From CAYGDP01 sp964348665 (lineage in GTDB: Bacteria > Verrucomicrobiota > Verrucomicrobiia > Palsa-1439 > CAYGDP01), in the NCBI GenBank assembly GCA_964348665.1, contig CAYGDP010000009.1, positions 117,018-181,017 of the forward strand: 64,000 nucleotides of DNA, in the 5' to 3' direction. Numbering within the stretch: the stretch's first letter is position 1; the number at the start of each line of letters is the position of its first letter. Of the stretch, positions 35,495 through 42,786 are shown piece after piece. The notes under the pieces were generated by a model, which did not search any database, was not told the DNA's origin, and saw only the letters and a list, made by a program, of their open reading frames with translations. The position numbers and the translations under genes were made by a program.

Positions 35495-36151
35495 ATGAGC
35501 GAGAAACGAAAATGGAATTGGGGTATGTGGGTTGCGGTTGCGGTCTTGCTTCTATTTCTGGCAGTGTTGTTTTTACCTGCTATCCAAGGCGCTCGAGAGC
35601 GAGGTAGGCGATCATCGTGCATGAGCAACATTAAACAAATTGTGCTGGCATGTCATCTCTACTCACAAGACTATCGAGAGCAGTTTCCCTTTGCGGTTGG
35701 CGCGCTTTACTCGAACGACCATCTGTACCTGCTGATGCCAAACTACATGACCACAGCCCGACCATTTATTTGCCCCGACGAGGTTCAATGGAAAACCAAA
35801 ACTCGCACCGGTCCGTGCCGGTCGTCGGCGAAAAGCTTGACCAAAGAAGATTTCAATATTCCCAACGTCAACAGCTACGCATTCATCGGTGGCATGAATC
35901 AGGCAGCGCCTTCCGACTCACCGCTGGCCGGCGATAATATAATGGACGTTCGCAGAGCGAATGTCCTTGGCACACAACAATTTCAAAAACGTACCTCCTG
36001 TTCGACGAAAGGCAGTAATCATGGGAAGGATGGCAGCAACACCGCTTTCGTGGATGGACATGGCGAATTCAATACCGGCAGAAAGCTGCGAATCCGTTGG
36101 CAGGACGCCAACGGCGGCACCGACACCATCAAAAACCCGAATGGGTTGTAG
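35495..36151 (+). CDS. Degenerate pseudopilin-like protein
   Basis: A 218-residue protein. One N-terminal helix (MWVAVAVLLLFLAVLFLPAI) is followed by QGARERGRRSSCMSNIKQIV, the pattern found just after the helix in Verrucomicrobiota/Planctomycetota type II pseudopilins. The C-terminal SNHGKDGSNTAFVDGHGEFN is the H-x-DG box of the same proteins. The usual prepilin peptidase site (FTLIELL preceded by Gly) is absent: the protein begins MSEKRKWNWGM instead. It may therefore stay membrane-anchored rather than enter a pseudopilus. No type II secretion genes are nearby. Confidence 0.8.
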   Translation: MSEKRKWNWGMWVAVAVLLLFLAVLFLPAIQGARERGRRSSCMSNIKQIVLACHLYSQDYREQFPFAVGALYSNDHLYLLMPNYMTTARPFICPDEVQWKTKTRTGPCRSSAKSLTKEDFNIPNVNSYAFIGGMNQAAPSDSPLAGDNIMDVRRANVLGTQQFQKRTSCSTKGSNHGKDGSNTAFVDGHGEFNTGRKLRIRWQDANGGTDTIKNPNGL

Positions 36152-36160
36152 GATAGAGGG

Positions 36161-36188
36161 TTGACGAACTTTGGAGGCATGTTAGGCT
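36161..36188 (+). promoter_or_regulatory. Promoter of 36238-37530
   Basis: TTGACG (36161-36166), 16 bp, TAGGCT (36183-36188). It is followed by a leader of about 45 nt before the ATG at 36238, unlike the leaderless cases nearby. Confidence 0.5.
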
Positions 36189-36237
36189 AGCTGTTCGAGC
36201 GAGAGACGAACATTGAATTGGCTTTATAGTTTATAGA

Positions 36238-37530
36238 ATGCATACGATTGAACGAGATGATCCGGGACAACGCCTCGCGATTCGCTGGCGCGGGTTGCCA
36301 CCTGAACTGGGCAAGAAAATCTTCATTACACTTTTTCTGCTGCCGTTTCTGGTCGTTCCACTGTTTGCTGTGGCGGCGTTGGTCAAAGATATTTCTGGCG
36401 TTTTGGTATTTGGCCTGATCGGGTTCTTCTGGTATGGCGCGATCGCGTTGTTTTTGTTCTTCGCTGGACAGATCGGCGCGTATTGGTCGCGGCTGGAGTG
36501 GGATACGGCGCGTGGCTGGACGGCGAAGCATGTTGGTATATGCCTATGGGGTTGGAAGAACTATTCGGTGCAGCCGGGTCGGTTGCGAGCAATCAAGTTT
36601 GAAATTGGCGCAGAGGGCGGCGGCCCGCTGGCGATCAACCTCCATCTGCGCTTCGACGATGACGCGAAGGGACGTAGCGTGCAAATCCCGCTGTGCGTCA
36701 AAGATCTGAATCGCCGCCCGGAGGCGATGGATTTGCTATTTCGCATCGCCCGCATTGGCGGCTGGCAGGGGTACCGGGTACTGCGCAGCGATCCGCGAAA
36801 TCTGGACATTGAATTGTTACGCAAAGCCGATCCCACGACAAACGCGCAATCTGTGCCGACAATGATTGAGCGTGCCCGCTACGAGACCGATGTTGCCGTG
36901 GCGCGTTTCCAGGAACCGGAGCTAACAGTTGCGCTATTCAAACCGGAACACTTGAAAGTATTGTGGGGAGTCTTTCCCGTAACGGATTGGCGGCCGGGCG
37001 ATAAAGTACGCCTCTTCATTCCTGCCATCCCCCGTTCGGGAATCATCACCGGCGCGGTCATCGGAGCAATCGCCGGCGGAGTGGCGGGGTTTTTGGGAAG
37101 CGAAATCGCAAATTTCAAAGTGCTCGCGCGTTGGTGTTTTGGCGTGCTCGGCGCGGCCATCGGCGGCTTGGGAGCGGGAATCGGGATGCGATTTGCTTTT
37201 CCCGAACGGGAGCATGTGTTCGATTGGGCGGCGGGACAGGCGACTTTCCGCCGAGCGGAGAAAGCGCGGGTCGTTCCGCTAACAGAGATCCAAGGAGTTC
37301 TTTTGCGCGGCCAGAAAGCGATGCACACCGAACGTCACGACAAACATGATCATAGCTACACTGCTTATTGGTGCGAACTGATCGTTGTTCTTCCCGGTCC
37401 CGACGTAACGCTCGTGACAACCGACGAATCACGCGACGACCCCGATCCACCGTATCGCTTGAGCTTGTCCATGGCCGTCGAGCTGGCCCGAGCGCTCAAT
37501 GTGCCGTGGCGCTGGGAGGAATACAGCTGA
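36238..37530 (+). CDS. Membrane protein of unknown function
   Basis: A 430-residue protein that I do not recognise. Two N-terminal helices (FITLFLLPFLVVPLFAVAAL; VLVFGLIGFFWYGAIALFLF) are followed by a soluble beta-rich region. A glycine-rich double helix near residues 265-315 (GAVIGAIAGGVAGFLGSEIA; FGVLGAAIGGLGAGIGMRFA) then leads to a C-terminal soluble domain. The N-terminal half resembles bacterial PH-like or photosystem-assembly-type membrane modules only in layout. It is monocistronic. Confidence 0.7.
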   Translation: MHTIERDDPGQRLAIRWRGLPPELGKKIFITLFLLPFLVVPLFAVAALVKDISGVLVFGLIGFFWYGAIALFLFFAGQIGAYWSRLEWDTARGWTAKHVGICLWGWKNYSVQPGRLRAIKFEIGAEGGGPLAINLHLRFDDDAKGRSVQIPLCVKDLNRRPEAMDLLFRIARIGGWQGYRVLRSDPRNLDIELLRKADPTTNAQSVPTMIERARYETDVAVARFQEPELTVALFKPEHLKVLWGVFPVTDWRPGDKVRLFIPAIPRSGIITGAVIGAIAGGVAGFLGSEIANFKVLARWCFGVLGAAIGGLGAGIGMRFAFPEREHVFDWAAGQATFRRAEKARVVPLTEIQGVLLRGQKAMHTERHDKHDHSYTAYWCELIVVLPGPDVTLVTTDESRDDPDPPYRLSLSMAVELARALNVPWRWEEYS

Positions 37531-37545
37531 ACTGAAAAACTCCTC

Positions 37546-37896
37546 TTACCCGACCGGTGGCGTGTACAGGCGATCCGCTTTGGCGGCGAAGACGAAGTCG
37601 CTCTCGGTAAGCCCGTTGATTTTGTGCGTCCAGATGAGGAGCTTCACTTTGCCGTAGGCAAGATACACATCGGGATGATGCTTCACGGTCTCGGCGAGTT
37701 CGCCAACACGATTGGTGAAATCCAAAGCTTCGCGGAAGTTTTTAAATTTGCACTCTTTCTCAAGGTGATGCTCGTCCACAACAGCCCAGCCTCCGCCGAG
37801 CTGCGCGGCGAGATCGGCGAGCACCTGACCCTTCAGCGGCGGCACACCGCCTTTGCAGGGGATACATTCTTTCGCAGCGAGATCGCAGGATTCCAT
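37546..37896 (-). CDS. phhB: 4a-hydroxytetrahydrobiopterin dehydratase
   Basis: A 116-residue pterin-4a-carbinolamine dehydratase. The KNFREALDFTNRVGELAETV segment, the catalytic HHPDV and the end TESDFVFAAKAD are diagnostic. It recycles the pterin cofactor of aromatic amino acid hydroxylases. No hydroxylase gene is in this window. The extra N-terminal CIPCKGGVPPLKG is common in bacterial members. It follows the DUF6807 gene by 2 bp in the same direction. Confidence 0.95.
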   Translation of the reverse strand: MESCDLAAKECIPCKGGVPPLKGQVLADLAAQLGGGWAVVDEHHLEKECKFKNFREALDFTNRVGELAETVKHHPDVYLAYGKVKLLIWTHKINGLTESDFVFAAKADRLYTPPVG

Positions 37897-37898
37897 GA

Positions 37899-38849
37899 TT
37901 ATTTCGTAACCGACTTGGACCAGTTTTGCCAGAGCGATTCGATTTTTTCGGGAGCAAGTTCCCTATCGTGAACGAGCATCCGATAGTGAAACTCGATTGG
38001 CTGGTTCGGTTCGATGGTAAACGGCTTTCGTTTGAAGGGGAAAAAGCCGAAATACGGAATATCCGGATTCAGCCGCATTGGAGTGGGATGATTTTTGTTG
38101 GTCGGCGCGTCGAAGATTGCAAAGCCAGCAACTCCGTCGCCGAGCTTTCCTTGTACATGCCACCATCGGGCGACGCCTTTGTCGCCGGCGACACGGTCAT
38201 CGCCCTCACTGGTGACGACCTTGATCGGCGCCGTTTTCGGCTGCCACTCCGACGCCCCGCGAAACGCGATGCCACCGTAATGATACAATGGCAGATGAAT
38301 CGGAACGAGCGCTTCTTGCCGTGTTGTGAGATCAAAGAGAAATCCATTCTCGACGCGACCCGCCGCACGCACCATCCATCGCTCGCGCAAAACGACGTCC
38401 GTGTACTGCGTATTCTTGCCGCCGTTGCCAATTTTCCATTCGTGTTCGGCGACAAATCCATCCGTGGATTTTTCCGCGAACTTCGCGAAGAACGGTTTGC
38501 CTTCGCCCTTGCCGAGATTCCAAAAATCGCGCGGTTTGCCGCCGATCTCGGTTTTTGTCCACGCAAACCAAACGCCGCGTTGATGCGCGTGATTGTCTTT
38601 CAACGCCCAATCGTCGGTGATGATTTTGCCCGACGGCGTCCAGACCGGATGAAGATAGCCGTTGCGGGTGAAATTTGTGTCCTGGACATCAGGATGCGTG
38701 ACGTCGTTGTAGTTGTATTGAAAAACTGGCTTGCCATCGGCGACCAGCCGAATCGCTTTGCCGTCGTCGTCGAGTTTGTAATTCACTTTTTCCTCTTCCG
38801 CGACCGATAAGGCCGTCATCATTGCCAAAATGTAAACGGCATATCTCAT
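37899..38849 (-). CDS. DUF6807 (PmoA-like) secreted protein
   Basis: A 316-residue protein with signal peptide MRYAVYILAMMTALSVA. HAHQRGVWFAWTK, WRDFWNLG-like (KPRDFWNLGKGEG), EHEWKIGNG and TVEPNQPIEFHYRMLVHDRE-like blocks are typical of the PmoA-like DUF6807 family. That family is frequent in Planctomycetota and Verrucomicrobiota and is usually linked to carbohydrate degradation. The start overlaps the TlpA-like gene by ATGA (38846-38849). The activity is unknown. Confidence 0.85.
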   Translation of the reverse strand: MRYAVYILAMMTALSVAEEEKVNYKLDDDGKAIRLVADGKPVFQYNYNDVTHPDVQDTNFTRNGYLHPVWTPSGKIITDDWALKDNHAHQRGVWFAWTKTEIGGKPRDFWNLGKGEGKPFFAKFAEKSTDGFVAEHEWKIGNGGKNTQYTDVVLRERWMVRAAGRVENGFLFDLTTRQEALVPIHLPLYHYGGIAFRGASEWQPKTAPIKVVTSEGDDRVAGDKGVARWWHVQGKLGDGVAGFAIFDAPTNKNHPTPMRLNPDIPYFGFFPFKRKPFTIEPNQPIEFHYRMLVHDRELAPEKIESLWQNWSKSVTK

Positions 38850-39592
38850 TTGCTCGTTTTTTCGCGTTCGAGTTGTTCTCGCTGCCAATTGTAATCGGGC
38901 GAGTCGCTTTTGTAAAACTTTTCGGGATGCTCAATCGCCCATATCTGTTTGCGAATGCGCCAGTTGCGTGGGGCACGACCGAGTTTCTCCCGCAACTCGG
39001 CGAGAGCAGCAAGTTTGTCCCCCTTGCGAAGCAATTCTGCGGCCTTGTCGAGCCGTCCCGTTGCGACATCAGACGCCGGCGTTGCGCGCGCCGAAGCGTT
39101 CCTGGGCATGGCGAGCACCGATTCGATTTGCGTCAGCAGTTTTTCATCCGGTCCGTTGCCACGAACGCGAATGATCCCCTCTTCGTCCACCAGAAAAGTA
39201 TCCGGCACAGCGATCAGTCCAAATGCCTGCCCAAAGACATCGGCGGTGTCTACCGCGACAGGAAAACCAACCTGGAATCTTTGTACGATGGGTTCGACAA
39301 CATCCGCTCCCTGCACATCCGCGGCGATGGAGAGCATCTCAAATTTTCCCCGATGTTTCTCGAAAAATTTCTGCCACACGGGCAGATCATTTCGACATCC
39401 TCACCAACTTGCCCAACTATTGAGCAATACTCGCTTGCCGTGCAGCTCTGCCAGAGTAAAAGTTTTCCCATCCAGGGTAGTCAGCCGAAAATTCGGCGCC
39501 GGTTCGCCTACTTGAGGAGTTTTCACGTCGTCAGAATAACCCAAGGTAATCGTCGCGAACCAGAGCGCGAAAGAAACATGGCGGAGTTTCAT
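38846..39592 (-). CDS. TlpA-like thioredoxin, candidate selenoprotein (in-frame UGA at 39401-39403)
   Basis: A signal peptide (MKLRHVSFALWFATITLGYS) leads into VGEPAPNFRLTTLDGKTFTL and then KRVLLNSWASW, where TlpA/ResA proteins have WC.PC. Codon 64 is UGA, followed in frame by GCRNDLPVWQKFFEKHRGKF. The sequence then continues through the rest of the fold (VPDTFLVDEEGIIRVRGNGP) and a Lys/Glu-rich tail to 38846, giving 248 residues. The motif would be Sec-Gly-Cys. A hairpin TCTGCC-CGTGT-GGCAGA follows, with its loop 20 nt after the UGA. As an ordinary stop, the UGA would remove the whole active site. It is coupled to the DUF6807 gene by ATGA. Confidence 0.6.
39370..39386 (-). promoter_or_regulatory. 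Candidate SECIS hairpin after UGA 39401-39403
   Basis: A 6-bp stem, TCTGCC/GGCAGA, closes the loop CGTGT (second loop base G). The spacer from the UGA to the stem is 14 nt and to the loop 20 nt. Confidence 0.4.
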
Positions 39593-39605
39593 GCAAAGAG
39601 ATTCG

Positions 39606-40220
39606 CTATCCCCGTGGAATCCAAACCCAGGCGTCTTTGAGACCAAGTTCCAATGCCTTGCGATGCGCTCCGTAGCCGCCAATGTACACATCCACGCGTC
39701 CGTCGTATTCCTCCGACAACCGATCCTCCACGCGCCGCCAGCCGATTCCTTGAATGTAAAGTTGCGCGCCAAACGGAATCTTCCGGCTCGCCGCGATCGT
39801 CACGCCTTCTCGCGGACGCGTTCCGCTGGCAGTCAATCCCCACTGCGCCCATTCCCCGCAACAACGCGAGCATTTGCAATAATAACTGACCGTGATGCGT
39901 TTCCACCGACCCTGCTGCTGCACAGCGGACCGTGGAGGGGCGATGAGACCGGCGGGCTGATTGAAATTCAATTGCAACTGCGGCGCGATTTCATCCGCGG
40001 GTTGATCGAGCGCCAACATCGGTGGCGGCAGAAATGGCGTCGGTGACGCGGTCGCTTCCGTGCGATCCGACGATGGGAGGAGCGCGCCCAGCATAACCAG
40101 CGCCGCGACATTCGCCCATCCGCGCCGTAAAAAGAAAACACCACGCCCTTGCCCCCGAAGGCTGGCTACCCGGCCGACGCGATCAAAGCGCGGCGCACCC
40201 GTGTGCAATAATGTGTTCAT
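39606..40220 (-). CDS. 3D-domain protein (MltA-like / YocH-like cell wall enzyme)
   Basis: A 204-residue protein. After an N-terminal hydrophobic segment (WANVAALVMLGALLPSSD) and a linker comes a C-terminal 3D domain: SYYCKCSRCCGEWAQWG, LTASGTRPREGVTIAAS, PFGAQLYIQGIGWRRVED and DGRVDVYIGG, with the three conserved aspartates. Such domains occur in lytic transglycosylase or resuscitation-type muralytic proteins. The start at 40220 has an excellent Shine-Dalgarno sequence (GGAGGG, 6 nt upstream). Confidence 0.85.
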   Translation of the reverse strand: MNTLLHTGAPRFDRVGRVASLRGQGRGVFFLRRGWANVAALVMLGALLPSSDRTEATASPTPFLPPPMLALDQPADEIAPQLQLNFNQPAGLIAPPRSAVQQQGRWKRITVSYYCKCSRCCGEWAQWGLTASGTRPREGVTIAASRKIPFGAQLYIQGIGWRRVEDRLSEEYDGRVDVYIGGYGAHRKALELGLKDAWVWIPRG

Positions 40221-40342
40221 TAGCACCCTCCTTTCGTGCGGCTTGTTCTCCACGCGGGAGCGGCAACTCCCAACGGATCGCGGCATCCAAGCAGTCCGAC
40301 ACGCATTTGCGGCTCGGACAAGGTCACCCAACAACAGCCGCG
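40221..40342 (-). ncRNA. Structured 5' leader of the 3D-domain gene, unassigned
   Basis: The leader of about 115 nt downstream of the promoter contains a nested hairpin GTCCGA..CGCA-AA-TGCG..TCGGAC, then GGGAG-TTGCCG-CTCCC just before the Shine-Dalgarno sequence. A closing pairing TCGCGGC/GCCGCGA is possible, although its 5' arm touches the predicted -10 box. Muralytic genes in other bacteria are often under c-di-AMP riboswitches, but I cannot match this leader to that consensus. Confidence 0.3.
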
Positions 40343-40372
40343 AGACTACACCTCCGCGCCAAATCTTGTCAA
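40343..40372 (-). promoter_or_regulatory. Promoter of the 3D-domain gene
   Basis: On the minus strand, TTGACA (40372-40367), 18 bp, TAGTCT (40348-40343). It is followed by a leader of about 115 nt. Confidence 0.6.
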
Positions 40373-40489
40373 CACCGCAAAACGCAATCGGCCGTGGATA
40401 ATTAGCAGGTGAAATGCCACGTTCCGAGATGGTCACTCCGATGACCGTGTTTTGGAGTTCGAACTTTAGTTTGAAATGTCACCAATAAA

Positions 40490-40514
40490 TTAACAGGCTG
40501 AAGCCTGAACTCCC
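40490..40514. repeat. AGGCTGAAGCCTGAACTCC repeat
   Basis: The palindrome CAGGCTGAAGCCTG followed by AACTCC has the form of a recurrent palindromic element. It lies in the gap between two convergently placed minus-strand genes. Only one copy is in the window. Confidence 0.5.
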
Positions 40515-40561
40515 AACTTCACTCCTTGGCAATAGGAGAAATTGCCGCGAGTCAGTAATTC

Positions 40562-41284
40562 TCATTCGCACAACAACTTCTCAGCGATAATTAGAACTTC
40601 TGGATCGCGGACGTCGAGCCAGTACTTTTGCAATGCGAACGGCCGCAAGCACGAGCCTTCGCGGATGATTTGTTTGATCGCGTCGGTGAGTTCATATTCG
40701 CCGCGCGGAGATTTCGGGATGGTGGCGAGCGCGGCAATGATGTTTACCGGGAAGATATAGATGCCTGCGTTGTAGAACGCATTTTTCAGGTCGGCGCCTG
40801 TTCCTTTTTCGACGATGTCGGTGACAAGGCCATCTTTGACGATGACCGCGCCGCCTTTGGTGAGATCTTCGCCATGCCAAGTGCTTATGAAACCATCGAT
40901 ATCTGGTTTAAGTTCGGCAAATAGAACCACCATATCGCGATAATTTTCTGGCGCGGTCAGAATGTCACCGTAGGTGAGCAGGAACGGCTCGTCGCCAACG
41001 AAATCTTTGGCCAGCAGCGCGGCCGAGCCGGTGCCGCTGGCGATTTCCTGGCGGATGTAGGAAATGCTCACACCGAAGGCTTTACCGTCCTTGAAATAAT
41101 CTTCAATCACCTCAGCTCGATAGCCAGTGACGATGAGGAATTCGTGCACGCCTGCGCTGGCGATGCCACAGATAATATGCTCGAGCACGGGCCGGCCCGC
41201 GACACGGAGCATGGGCTTGGGCAACTCGGCGGTCAGCTCCTTCATGCGCGTGCCTTTTCCGGCGGCGAGGATTACAGCTTTCAT
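40562..41284 (-). CDS. Sugar-phosphate nucleotidyltransferase
   Basis: A 240-residue GT-A type nucleotidyltransferase. The signature MKAVILAAGKGTRMKELTAE is followed by LPKPMLRVAGRPVLEHII, LLTYGDILTAPENY (the metal-binding Asp), GAVIVKDGLVTDIVEKG and NAGIYIFPVNII. It would join a sugar 1-phosphate to a nucleotide (glucose-1-phosphate thymidylyl- or uridylyltransferase type). The exact sugar is not decidable. The start at 41284 gives the canonical N-terminus. The longer frame upstream is repeat sequence. Confidence 0.9.
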   Translation of the reverse strand: MKAVILAAGKGTRMKELTAELPKPMLRVAGRPVLEHIICGIASAGVHEFLIVTGYRAEVIEDYFKDGKAFGVSISYIRQEIASGTGSAALLAKDFVGDEPFLLTYGDILTAPENYRDMVVLFAELKPDIDGFISTWHGEDLTKGGAVIVKDGLVTDIVEKGTGADLKNAFYNAGIYIFPVNIIAALATIPKSPRGEYELTDAIKQIIREGSCLRPFALQKYWLDVRDPEVLIIAEKLLCE

Positions 41285-41287
41285 GTT

Positions 41288-41390
41288 CAATGGAGTCAAC
41301 TTTGAACGTTCAACGCTCAACTTTCAACTTCCAATTCAGATTGGTTGGACGTTGGAAGTTCGACGTTGAATGTTGGACGTTGAATCTGTT
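41288..41390. repeat. AACGTTCAACGCTCAACTTTCAAC / GTTGGACGTTGAATG low-complexity repeat
   Basis: The left half (GAACGTTCAACGCTCAACTT) is roughly complementary to the right half (AAGTTCGACGTTGAATGTTG), so the block is an imperfect palindrome of family A style between two divergent genes. Its right end supplies the -35 box and spacer of the cysK promoter. Confidence 0.7.
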
Positions 41391-41394
41391 AAAA
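41366..41394 (+). promoter_or_regulatory. cysK promoter (leaderless)
   Basis: TTGAAT (41366-41371), 17 bp, TTAAAA (41389-41394), ending 7 nt before the ATG at 41402. The -35 box and spacer lie inside repeat DNA. Confidence 0.5.
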
Positions 41395-41401
41395 TTTCCG
41401 C

Positions 41402-42349
41402 ATGGCACAAACTTTTTCCGACATCACGAAGACCATCGGGCGCACGCCGCTGGTCAAACTCAACAAAATTCCTCGAGGCATCAACGCCACTATCCTCGTC
41501 AAATGCGAATTTTTCAACCCGCTTAGTTCCGTCAAAGACCGCATTGGCGTGGCCATGATCGAGGCGGCCGAACGCGACGGCAAACTTGGCGAGGGCGGTA
41601 CGGTCATCGAGCCGACCAGCGGCAACACTGGCATCGCCCTGGCGTTCGTTTGCGCCGCCAAAGGATACCGCTGCCTCCTGACCATGCCTGATACAATGAG
41701 CATGGAGCGGAGGCTTTTGCTGAAAATGCTCGGCGCCGATCTCGTGTTGACTCCCGGCGCAGAAGGGATGGCGGGCGCGATTCGCAAGGCCGAGGTTTTA
41801 CATAAGGAAACGCGCAACTCGTTCCTGCCCAATCAGTTTTCCAATCCTGCCAACCCCGAAATCCATCGCCGCACGACGGCTGTGGAAATTTTGCAAGATA
41901 CCGACGGCCGCGCCGATGTCCTCGTCGCAGGAGTCGGCACCGGCGGCACGATCACCGGCGTTGGCGAGGTGATCAAAGCGAAAAAACCGGGTTTCAAGTG
42001 CATCGCCGTCGAGCCAGCCACCTCGGCCGTCTTGAGCGGGTGTCCACCCGGGCGACACAAGATTCAGGGCATCGGCGCAGGGTTCAAGCCCGCTATTCTT
42101 AATATGAGCGTTGTGGATGAAGTCCTGACTGTGAAAGACGAAGATGCGATGGCCATGGCGCGTCGCTTGGCTAAGGAAGAAGGTATTTTTGGTGGAATCA
42201 GTTCCGGGGCGAACCTTGTCGCCGCGCTGGAAGTCGCCCGCCGACCCGAATTTGATGGCAAAATTATTGTCACCATCGCCCCCAGCACGGGCGAGCGTTA
42301 CTTGAGCACCGATTTGGCGATGGAAGCGCGAGCGTCGTTGGGGGTGTAG
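41402..42349 (+). CDS. cysK: Cysteine synthase (O-acetylserine sulfhydrylase)
   Basis: A 315-residue PLP enzyme. NPLSSVKDRIG carries the PLP lysine (about residue 45). PTSGNTGIALAF, the phosphate loop GVGTGGTITGVGEV and GISSGANLVAALEVARR are present. It makes cysteine from O-acetylserine and sulfide. Length and motifs are typical of CysK. Confidence 0.95.
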   Translation: MAQTFSDITKTIGRTPLVKLNKIPRGINATILVKCEFFNPLSSVKDRIGVAMIEAAERDGKLGEGGTVIEPTSGNTGIALAFVCAAKGYRCLLTMPDTMSMERRLLLKMLGADLVLTPGAEGMAGAIRKAEVLHKETRNSFLPNQFSNPANPEIHRRTTAVEILQDTDGRADVLVAGVGTGGTITGVGEVIKAKKPGFKCIAVEPATSAVLSGCPPGRHKIQGIGAGFKPAILNMSVVDEVLTVKDEDAMAMARRLAKEEGIFGGISSGANLVAALEVARRPEFDGKIIVTIAPSTGERYLSTDLAMEARASLGV

Positions 42350-42351
42350 TT

Positions 42352-42381
42352 TGTCATTCTGAGCGCAGCGAAGAATCTCCG
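42352..42381. repeat. TCATTCTGAGCGCAGCGAAG-type repeat
   Basis: TCATTCTGAGCGCAGCGAAG followed by AATCTCCGCGG lies directly upstream of the broken GIY-YIG gene. Two variants lie downstream of that gene at 42704-42786. Confidence 0.8.
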
Positions 42382-42389
42382 CGGTTATC

Positions 42390-42714
42390 ATGAGGAATCG
42401 TGAATACTACGTTTATATTATGGCGAGTAAATCCGGCGTCCTCTACACAGGTGTGACGAATGACATCGAACGACGTGTTTGGCAGCACAAGCAAAAAAAG
42501 ATCGCGGGGTTCACCAATCGTTATAACGTAACTTAAGCTTGTGTATTACGAATCGCACCGGGACGCTCGCGATGCAATCACTCGCGAGAAACGAATCAAG
42601 GGTTGGCTACGCTCGAAAAAAATCACGCTCATCGAAGAAGAGAATCCGAATTGGAACGACTTGGCAAAGGACTGGTTCGAAGAGTGGCATTTACCTCCTA
42701 GGTTGTCATGCTGA
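42390..42714 (+). pseudogene. GIY-YIG endonuclease domain protein, frameshifted
   Basis: The ATG at 42390 opens MRNREYYVYIMASKSGVLYT, the YVYI/YTGVTND pattern of small stand-alone GIY-YIG proteins. After NRYNVT a TAA stops the frame. With one T removed, the frame continues KLVYYESHRDARDAITREKR and then IKGWLRSKKITLIEEENPNW, ending in the downstream repeat (stop at 42712-42714). The intact protein would have about 107 residues. It is bracketed on both sides by repeats of the CTGAGCG family. The frameshift could be a sequencing error. Confidence 0.8.
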
Positions 42715-42786
42715 GCGCAGAGAAGCATCTCGTTCCGGTGGCGGGCAGAACAGCAGAGATCCTTCGCTACGCTCAGGATGACAAAC
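42704..42786. repeat. Paired CTGAGCG repeats (inverted) after the GIY-YIG gene
   Basis: GTCATGCTGAGCGCAGAGAA at the left and GATCCTTCGCTACGCTCAGG followed by ATGACAA at the right form an inverted pair of the same element found at 42352-42381. The left unit supplies the stop codon of the GIY-YIG frame. The right one touches the 3' end of dapF. Confidence 0.8.

Noticed and set aside
40221..40342. ydaO-type c-di-AMP riboswitch
   Set aside because: Only short resemblances (GGGTGA, CCGAGCC) in the wrong arrangement. The conserved core could not be laid out.
42390..42714. GIY-YIG stop as another recoded codon
   Set aside because: The stop is UAA and the downstream homology is in another frame, so it is a simple frameshift.
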